DNA of 6,969 nt, taken from assembly GCA_046757585.1 (NCBI GenBank), contig JBHHYR010000207.1:1-6969 (forward strand), in the 5' to 3' direction. This stretch comes from JBHHYR01 sp046757585. Lineage in GTDB: Bacteria > Desulfobacterota > Binatia > HRBIN30. Position numbers and translations under genes: made by a program. Positions 1 to 4,431 of the stretch are shown piece by piece (position 1 is the first letter of the stretch; every line of letters starts with the position of its first letter). The notes under the pieces were generated by a model, which made no database searches, was not told the DNA's origin, and saw only the letters and a program-made list of their open reading frames with translations.

Positions 1-327
1 ATTGCGGTAGCCGCGTTCGTGTCCGGTGTCCCGTGCAACGTAATAGCCTGCAGCCGCATCGGTCGTGTCAACGGTGCGCTGCTGCGGTGGATGCCAGGCA
101 ACACCGAGTTTGCGCGCCCAACGGGCAGCGTCTTCCAAGAGATAGCTCACCTTGAACTCTTGGATCTGCGCCGCGACGCCCGTGGGCGGGTTCGCCGGTG
201 GTGGAACGATCGGGATCGGGAGTAGCTCGGCACCGGCCTGCGCAATGAGGTCGTCGATGCGCGAGTCAGCGAGGGCAGCAAAGGGCGACTGAAAAGCGAA
301 GAAGTATTGGACTTGCTTGCGTGGCAT
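1..327 (-). CDS. DsbA-clan / 2-hydroxychromene-2-carboxylate isomerase-like protein, 3' end cut by the window
   Basis: This reading frame starts at an ATG at 327 and stays open for 109 codons to base 1, so the C-terminal half is missing. The N-terminus has a thioredoxin-fold beta strand followed by the motif YFFAFQSPFAALA (residues 8-20). In the kappa-GST / HCCA-isomerase family the Ser of the S-P-[YF] motif (S14 here) binds glutathione. A second family-like block, K59-x2-Y62-x3-D66-x2-R69-x-A71, matches the helical insert of these proteins. No CxxC is visible, so this is not a classical DsbA oxidase. Family members isomerise aromatic-degradation intermediates or conjugate glutathione; the substrate here cannot be told. 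The start is fixed by an AAGGAG ribosome site that overlaps the stop codon of the upstream YgbA-like gene, only 10 nt away, so the two are almost certainly co-transcribed. The family call is fairly sure; the exact enzyme is not. Confidence 0.72.
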   Translation of the reverse strand, partial: MPRKQVQYFFAFQSPFAALADSRIDDLIAQAGAELLPIPIVPPPANPPTGVAAQIQEFKVSYLLEDAARWARKLGVAWHPPQQRTVDTTDAAAGYYVARDTGHERGYRN

Positions 328-333
328 GACGCA

Positions 334-340
334 CTCCTTA
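334..340 (-). promoter_or_regulatory. Shine-Dalgarno overlapping the upstream stop codon
   Basis: Read on the minus strand, the bases TAAGGAG contain both the TAA stop of the YgbA-like gene and the AAGGAG ribosome-binding site of the following isomerase-like gene. The ATG lies 6 nt further on. The overlap supports translational coupling and fixes the start of the downstream gene. Confidence 0.7.
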
Positions 341-676
341 CCGGCTGGTCCTCCGCTGCGGGCGCGGAGGAACTTTCTTGAAACCGTTCATCCAGTGACG
401 CAAGGCAAAGATGGGATGGCGGAACATCATCCGTGGTCCCGCGTACCGCATCACAGCCTTCATTTGTTCCCGTATCCGGGGCTGATAACAATGGATGGGA
501 CATTGGGCACAGGGTGGCTTGTTTTCCTCGAACGGACAGCGCTCGAGACGCCGCTCAGCATACGACAAGAGTGCGCCACATTCGGCGCACTGCTTGCCAT
601 CCAGCCGATGCACCCCACGGCAATACACAGTGATCATTGCCGCAATCGTCCGCCGTTCCCGTGATAGTCTGCCCAT
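338..676 (-). CDS. ygbA: YgbA-family ('nitrous oxide-stimulated promoter') Cys-rich protein
   Basis: This 112-residue protein matches the YgbA family (E. coli YgbA is about 117 aa) along most of its length. Signature blocks are RERRTIAAMITVYCRGVH (residues 6-23), C30-x2-C33 followed by LLSYAERRL, KPPCAQCPIHCY (residues 53-64) and VMRYAGPRMMFRHP (residues 75-88). Seven cysteines (C19, C30, C33, C47, C56, C59, C63) suggest a metal or Fe-S site. In enterobacteria ygbA belongs to the NsrR nitric-oxide regulon; its biochemical role is not firmly established to my knowledge. The ATG at 676 is chosen because family similarity begins there and a purine-rich GAGGGTAGGGA precedes it. The longer open frame reaching to 871 has a low-complexity Arg/Gly extension unlike the family. 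It is the first gene of a minus-strand pair and diverges from the SPFH cassette. No clear NsrR palindrome was recognised upstream. Confidence 0.85.
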   Translation of the reverse strand: MGRLSRERRTIAAMITVYCRGVHRLDGKQCAECGALLSYAERRLERCPFEENKPPCAQCPIHCYQPRIREQMKAVMRYAGPRMMFRHPIFALRHWMNGFKKVPPRPQRRTSR

Positions 677-894
677 GATTGTCCCTACCCTCTGTGTAGC
701 CCAGCGCGCTGATGGGATCCAACGACCTCCCCAGCCTCCTACCACGGGAATGTGCACATGCGAGCCTCTTCCGCTTCGCGGACGACATCTCGGCAGCAGA
801 ATTCCGGCCTTCGCCTCTTCCTGAACATCCGCGTCGGACAATATGCCGTGGTAACGCTGATGCTCGGGCACGATACGTGCTTACATGCCGACGG
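677..894. other. Divergent intergenic region
   Basis: These 218 nt separate the minus-strand YgbA-like gene from the plus-strand SPFH cassette and should hold both promoters. The only clear symmetry is the 10-bp palindrome ATGTGCACAT at 750-759. No convincing sigma-70 or ECF -35/-10 pair was recognised. Open frames cross the region on both strands, but their translations (Arg/Pro/Ser-rich) resemble no family and look like GC-rich read-through. Confidence 0.5.
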
Positions 895-1392
895 ATGATG
901 CGCGTAGCAGAGAAGCTAGAACAACTCATGCGCCACGTGCCTGGCGTGGCCGGTTATCAAGACCAGGAAACATCACGAGAAACGGACAAGGCGGTTCGTC
1001 TTCGGCTGAGCGCGGCACTCGATGAGATCAGGCGGGAGATCGAAATTGAACAGCGGCAGCTGACAGAGCGGCACGTGCTCGACCGGTTAGCTGTCCTGGG
1101 CCGGTTGAGCGCCAAACTCGCTGCGCTTGCCAGCCGTGTCAAGTATGCGAGCCGCGGGTACCGTGGCCTGTTCGATACGTACAAGCTGACGCAAGAGACG
1201 CTGGACCAGCTGTACACCTTCGACATGGGACTGTTTGCGGCCGTGGAACAACTGCGCACCAAGATGCGCGCAGTGCGAACTACGACTGGGAACGCCGCCT
1301 CCTGCTCGCAGGCGATCGACGCCTTCGACCGAGCTCTGGACGAATTCGAGACCGCCTTTGCGCGGCGCTCGAACATTCTTGTCGCAACGTAA
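895..1392 (+). CDS. Conserved helical/coiled-coil protein of an SPFH-zinc ribbon cassette
   Basis: The protein has 165 residues, is charged and almost entirely helical, and has no signal peptide or membrane span. Residues about 28-80 are heptad-rich (LRLSAALDEIRREIEIEQ, then alternating Leu/Arg), consistent with a coiled coil. They are followed by the block VKYASRGYRGLFDTYKL and then LDQLYTFDMGL. I recall unnamed proteins with a similar S-x-G-Y-x-G-x-F-D block beside SPFH/'virion core-like' genes, but know no assigned function. It is shorter than PspA (about 220 aa) and lacks recognisable PspA signatures. It could be a functional analogue of the PspA partner in ydj-type loci; that is inference. 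The start is uncertain: tandem ATGs at 895 and 898 lack a strong ribosome site, GTG 877 is possible, and the frame is open back to 712. Its stop TAA overlaps the ribosome site of the SPFH gene. Confidence 0.72.
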   Translation: MMRVAEKLEQLMRHVPGVAGYQDQETSRETDKAVRLRLSAALDEIRREIEIEQRQLTERHVLDRLAVLGRLSAKLAALASRVKYASRGYRGLFDTYKLTQETLDQLYTFDMGLFAAVEQLRTKMRAVRTTTGNAASCSQAIDAFDRALDEFETAFARRSNILVAT

Positions 1393-1397
1393 GGTGG
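1391..1397 (+). promoter_or_regulatory. Shine-Dalgarno of the SPFH gene, overlapping the upstream stop
   Basis: AAGGTGG begins inside the TAA stop (1390-1392) of the helical protein and lies 4 nt before the ATG at 1402. This indicates coupled translation of the first two cassette genes and supports the chosen SPFH start. Confidence 0.6.
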
Positions 1398-1401
1398 CCT
1401 C

Positions 1402-2553
1402 ATGTCACAATTCATGGAGGTCATCGAGTGGTTCGATTCGACCGGTGAACAAGTCGTACACCGATACCCGGAAAGCGGTTCTGCGGACGTCAAGTTCGGC
1501 GCCCAGCTCGTCGTGCGGGAGAATCAGGCTGCGATCTTCTTTCGGGACGGCAAGGGCCTCGACGTGTTGGGACCTGGGCGGCACACGTTGAGCACGCAGA
1601 ATCTTCCGATCCTGACCAAGATCTTGGCACTTCCGTGGGGATTCAAGAGTCCGTTCCGCGTCGAGGTCTATTTCGTCAATCTAAAGGTATTCACCAACAT
1701 GCGTTGGGGGACGAAGGACCCGGTGGCCTTCAAAGACAGTGCACTCGGCTTGATTCGCCTGCGCGCCTTTGGCGCCTTTACCATGCAGGTAACGCAGCCG
1801 CTTCTCTTCATTAATACCCTCGTCGGATCCAAAGGAGAATTCGAGACCGCCGACATCGAGGACTATCTGCGCAGTATCATCGTCTCCCGGTTGAACGACT
1901 TCCTGGGAGAGACCGTCGACAGCATGCTCGATCTGCCGAAATACTACGACGAGATGGCGGTGGCGGTGAAAGTCCGTCTCACGGAGGATTTTCGCAAGTA
2001 CGGCATGGAGCTGGTGGATTTCTACATCAACCGCATTACGCCACCGGAGGCGGTACAGAAAATGATAGACGAGCGCGCGGGCATGGCGGCCGTCGGCAAT
2101 CTGGACGGTTTCCTCAAGTTCAAGGTCGCCAAGGCGGTTGGCGACGCGGCAACGTCCGGCGGCGGCCGGCTGTTCGGTGGGGGTGAGGCGTCCGCTGGAA
2201 TGGGCATTGGGGTTGGCGCCGGCTTGGGAATGATGCTGCCGGGGATGCTGTTCGCGACACCGGGTGGCAAGGCCCTGGTGCCACAGAAGATCGTCGCCCA
2301 AGGCAAGGTCCATTGCCCCGAATGCCACGGCGAAGTGCCGCTCGACAGTCGTTTCTGCTCACACTGCGGTCACCAGCTGGTCGTGATCAAGAAATGCCCG
2401 CGCTGCAACAATAATGTCACCGCGGACGCGCTGTTTTGCTCCTCCTGCGGGCTCAATCTGAAGTCGGAACTGCACTGCCAGCACTGCGCGACAACGTTGC
2501 CGCCGGGCACCCGCTTCTGCTTCAATTGCGGAGAAAAGGTACCGGACGCGTAA
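1402..2553 (+). CDS. YdjI-type SPFH (band 7-like) protein with three C-terminal zinc ribbons
   Basis: The protein has 383 residues. Residues about 1-230 form a YdjI-type SPFH domain (often annotated 'virion core protein-like'). Family blocks are MEVIEWFDSTGE (5-16), GAQLVVRENQAAIFFRDGK (33-51), LGPGRHTLST, VYFVNLKVF, RLRAFGAFTMQV (120-130), DLPKYYDEMA and INRITPPEAVQKMIDERAGM. A Gly/Met-rich stretch at 253-290 (core GMGIGVGAGLGMMLPGM) may contact membrane. The tail carries three C-x2-C-x10-C-x2-C ribbons: C305/308/319/322, C332/335/346/349 and C359/362/373/376. They are spaced exactly 27 residues apart. There is no signal peptide or classical transmembrane helix. Bacillus YdjI belongs to the sigma-W-controlled ydjFGHI locus linked to PspA and membrane stress, which suggests a cytoplasmic scaffold recruited to the membrane. 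The neighbouring helical and zinc-ribbon genes are probably its partners. Three ribbons seem more than usual for this family. Confidence 0.9.
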   Translation: MSQFMEVIEWFDSTGEQVVHRYPESGSADVKFGAQLVVRENQAAIFFRDGKGLDVLGPGRHTLSTQNLPILTKILALPWGFKSPFRVEVYFVNLKVFTNMRWGTKDPVAFKDSALGLIRLRAFGAFTMQVTQPLLFINTLVGSKGEFETADIEDYLRSIIVSRLNDFLGETVDSMLDLPKYYDEMAVAVKVRLTEDFRKYGMELVDFYINRITPPEAVQKMIDERAGMAAVGNLDGFLKFKVAKAVGDAATSGGGRLFGGGEASAGMGIGVGAGLGMMLPGMLFATPGGKALVPQKIVAQGKVHCPECHGEVPLDSRFCSHCGHQLVVIKKCPRCNNNVTADALFCSSCGLNLKSELHCQHCATTLPPGTRFCFNCGEKVPDA

Positions 2554-2578
2554 GCGACGACGGCCTGGGCGATCGGTC

Positions 2579-3982
2579 ATGGAACGCCGCCTCGTCGTTG
2601 CTACCGAGTGTCCCACCTGCGGCGCATCGCTGGATTTCACCGAAGGATCCAACGCCGTCCGGTGTCCCTACTGCCAGTCAAGACTGCTGGTCACCGGTCG
2701 AAAACAGGCCCTCAGTTACTATGTGGAACCGAAGGTTGCGCCTGGCGACGCGACGCGCACCGCCTGGAACGCCTGCCGGGGCAAGGGTTGGCGCTGTCGG
2801 GTAAGAGACGCGGAACGGTATTTCGTGCCGTACTATCGACTCACCGGTCATGACTTGAGGTGGGAGCGGGCCGAGCCCAAACGCAAACCGCTCTGCGGCA
2901 ATGAGCGCAAACTGAGGCGCGAGCTCGCAGCCCTCGCGCTGCAATCGGCCGCGGCAAGTGCGCCCTCAGCCCTACGCGCCATGCGGCCGATTGCCACACA
3001 GCAGCCCAGCGGCAGGCTCCGGGACCGCTACGTCGACCGAAACTTCCTTGCCTGCCGCCTCGGTAGTGCCGAGCTGTACTCACTGGGTATACGACTGGCC
3101 GTGCTACGGCTCCGACTCTTGCGTACCGATGCACTGCGAAAGCTGGGCCGGATCGTCGCCACCGACCTCGAGCCGCAGGCCGCTGTGGCCCAGGGCATGG
3201 AGACCGCGGCGTTCATGACGAACATCCTCGAGCGAAAAGTTCTGGGGCGATTGCTGTCGGTGGTCTATTACCCGTTCTGCGTGCTCGACCTCGCGTATGG
3301 CGGCGAGACGAAGCTGGGGATCGTCGACGGGGTTTCGGGCACGGTCGTCACACTCGATCTCCCGCTGTCGATTCGTGAAGTCTTGCGGCGTGAACCCAAG
3401 GGGGATCCCGAATCGGTGGCTTTTCGACCGCTCGTCTGCCCCAACTGTGGGTGGGACCTGCCGGTCGAACCGGAGCATGTGGTTTTCTTCTGCGCGTCGT
3501 GCGAGCGGGCCTGGCAGATCCACGGGCGCGAGCTACGCAACATCAAGTACCAGATCGCCGCAGTGGCTAAGGCATCGGCGGAGCAGTCGACCTCGCTCCG
3601 GTACTTGCCGTTTTGGGTGATGAAGCTTGGGAGAAGGAAGCGGCCGGCACGCTTCTACGTTCCCGCTTTTCACTATCGAAGATTGAAGGTACTCGTCGAT
3701 CTGGCGCGTGACATCTCCGGAGGCGATCGCTCGTACGCAACCCGAAGCGGCACGGGACTCGATCTGCAGGGTTGCTACTATGATCAGGAAGATGCCGTAT
3801 GCATGGCGGAAATTACTTACCCGGGCTTGACGCATGAGCCCGAGCGAACGATCGAGCAGCTCCGAAACGACCCGTTGGCGCTGTCCGGACCAACGCTCAC
3901 TTGGTTTCCGTTTCACATTGAAGGGCAGTCGCTGCGCGCTCCGTTTACCCGGCGGGCGATCAATCAGCGATTGCTGCTGTAG
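2579..3982 (+). CDS. Protein with two TFIIB-type zinc ribbons and repeated aromatic-Pro motifs, SPFH cassette partner
   Basis: The protein has 467 residues and begins 25 nt after the SPFH stop. Two zinc ribbons share the spacing C-x2-C-x14-C-x2-C: C11/C14/C29/C32 and C287/C290/C305/C308. Between and after them a short strand-like aromatic-Pro motif recurs: FVPYYRL (82-88), YYPFCVL (230-236), YLPFWVM (342-348) and WFPFHIE (442-448). Segments 164-181 and 357-374 also look alike, so the protein may be two diverged copies of one unit. There is no signal peptide and no convincing membrane helix. Zinc-ribbon proteins accompany SPFH/YdjI proteins in other genomes (YdjG in Bacillus), and by position this one probably acts with the SPFH protein. 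True homology to YdjG is not shown. The ATG at 2579 has only a weak ribosome site, but zinc ribbon 1 begins ten residues later, which supports it. Confidence 0.78.
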   Translation: MERRLVVATECPTCGASLDFTEGSNAVRCPYCQSRLLVTGRKQALSYYVEPKVAPGDATRTAWNACRGKGWRCRVRDAERYFVPYYRLTGHDLRWERAEPKRKPLCGNERKLRRELAALALQSAAASAPSALRAMRPIATQQPSGRLRDRYVDRNFLACRLGSAELYSLGIRLAVLRLRLLRTDALRKLGRIVATDLEPQAAVAQGMETAAFMTNILERKVLGRLLSVVYYPFCVLDLAYGGETKLGIVDGVSGTVVTLDLPLSIREVLRREPKGDPESVAFRPLVCPNCGWDLPVEPEHVVFFCASCERAWQIHGRELRNIKYQIAAVAKASAEQSTSLRYLPFWVMKLGRRKRPARFYVPAFHYRRLKVLVDLARDISGGDRSYATRSGTGLDLQGCYYDQEDAVCMAEITYPGLTHEPERTIEQLRNDPLALSGPTLTWFPFHIEGQSLRAPFTRRAINQRLLL

Positions 3983-4035
3983 GCATCGGCCCACCGTGCC
4001 GCTGGCGGGCGTGTCTCGACACCTGACCATCAGCA

Positions 4036-4074
4036 GCGCTCGCTTTGGTCCGCTGGGCAGACGCCAGCGAGCGC
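4036..4074 (+). terminator. Hairpin after the SPFH cassette, possible terminator
   Basis: GCGCTCGCT (4036-4044) is exactly complementary to AGCGAGCGC (4066-4074), with 21 nt between. An alternative inner stem, CGCTGG (4051-4056) with CCAGCG (4064-4069), competes with it. It lies 54 nt after the last cassette stop. No T-run follows, so it is not a canonical intrinsic terminator; it could protect the mRNA 3' end or be a Rho-linked structure. Confidence 0.3.
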
Positions 4075-4218
4075 GATCGCCGAGAAGAACCCCATCCCCG
4101 GCGGCGCATCTCCGTTTCGATACGCCCGTGCGCCGAGACGACGCGGGGCACCCCCGTTCTCCTCGCCTGCAGCGGTAGAAACCTGCTACAGTCGCGCCGT
4201 ACCTACAAAGAAGCTGTG

Positions 4219-4326
4219 ATGAAGTTCGTGTGGTTCAACCTGATGCCCTGGCCGTATCTGCCCTCCGACTTCCGCCAACGGAACCGTCCAGTGTGGGTGG
4301 TTTCCCGGGTTGATGATCGTGCGTGA
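4219..4326 (+). pseudogene. Remnant N-terminus of an LLM-class (luciferase-like) flavin monooxygenase
   Basis: A 35-codon frame starts MKFVWFNLMPWPYLP and continues SDFRQRNRPVWV before eight unrelated residues and a TGA. The first about 28 residues resemble the start of bacterial luciferase-like F420/FMN oxidoreductases, which begin with a beta strand and an [HN]LMPW/Y-x-x-LP-x-[DE]F block and normally run over 300 residues. None of the three forward frames downstream continues the family before the metalloprotease gene begins, so the rest was deleted rather than frameshifted. An AAAGAAG-like site precedes the ATG. The match is from memory of the family; a chance resemblance or an unrelated small peptide gene cannot be excluded. 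Confidence 0.5.
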
Positions 4327-4337
4327 CCTGCGATCAC

Positions 4338-4376
4338 GGCTCGATTTCGGAGCCCAGGCGGGGAGTCATCCTGGGC
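4338..4376 (+). repeat. Two overlapping inverted repeats upstream of the metalloprotease gene
   Basis: GGCTC (4338-4342) pairs with GAGCC (4350-4354), and GCCCAGG (4352-4358) pairs perfectly with CCTGGGC (4370-4376). The two stems share bases 4352-4354 and so cannot both form fully. They end 55 nt before the metalloprotease ATG. Any regulatory role is unproven. Confidence 0.35.
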
Positions 4377-4416
4377 GCGGGCAGGAGCTCACAACAGTCG
4401 CACAGTCCGGCGCGAC

Positions 4417-4423
4417 AAAGGAG
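4417..4423 (+). promoter_or_regulatory. Shine-Dalgarno of the metalloprotease gene
   Basis: AAAGGAG lies 8 nt before the ATG at 4432. It fixes the start so that the protein opens with a signal peptide; no other ATG nearby has such a site. Confidence 0.75.
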
Positions 4424-4431
4424 CAGCCACG

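Larger units (their letters stand above)
3983..4431. other. 449-nt region without an intact gene
   Basis: Open frames here give Arg/Pro/Ser-rich translations without family features, apart from a short flavin-monooxygenase-like remnant at 4219-4326. The stretch also holds a 9-bp inverted repeat (4036-4074), two overlapping inverted repeats (4338-4376) and the ribosome site of the metalloprotease gene. A possible -10-like TACAGT lies at 4188-4193, but no matching -35 was convincing. Confidence 0.5.

Noticed and set aside
822..850. Sigma-W/ECF-like promoter before the SPFH cassette (TGAAC ... CGTG)
   Set aside because: It was tempting because Bacillus ydj genes are sigma-W controlled, but the spacing is about 20 nt instead of about 16 and the -35 match is partial.
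677..871. N-terminal extension of the YgbA-like gene to an ATG at 871
   Set aside because: The extra 65 residues are Arg/Gly-rich and unlike the family, whereas the ATG at 676 has a purine-rich ribosome site and starts where family similarity starts.
712..894. Upstream start at 712 for the helical protein
   Set aside because: The 61 added residues look non-coding (mixed Pro/Arg/Ser, no helix pattern) and there is no ribosome site; the tandem ATGs at 895/898 precede the helical region.
1681..2328. Long minus-strand open frame opposite the SPFH gene
   Set aside because: It is a shadow of the SPFH coding strand; its translation (His/Arg/Ala-rich) shows no domain.
3834..4178. Plus-strand open frame overlapping the end of the double zinc-ribbon gene
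   Set aside because: Arg/Ser/Pro-rich read-through in another frame, with no ribosome site and no motif.
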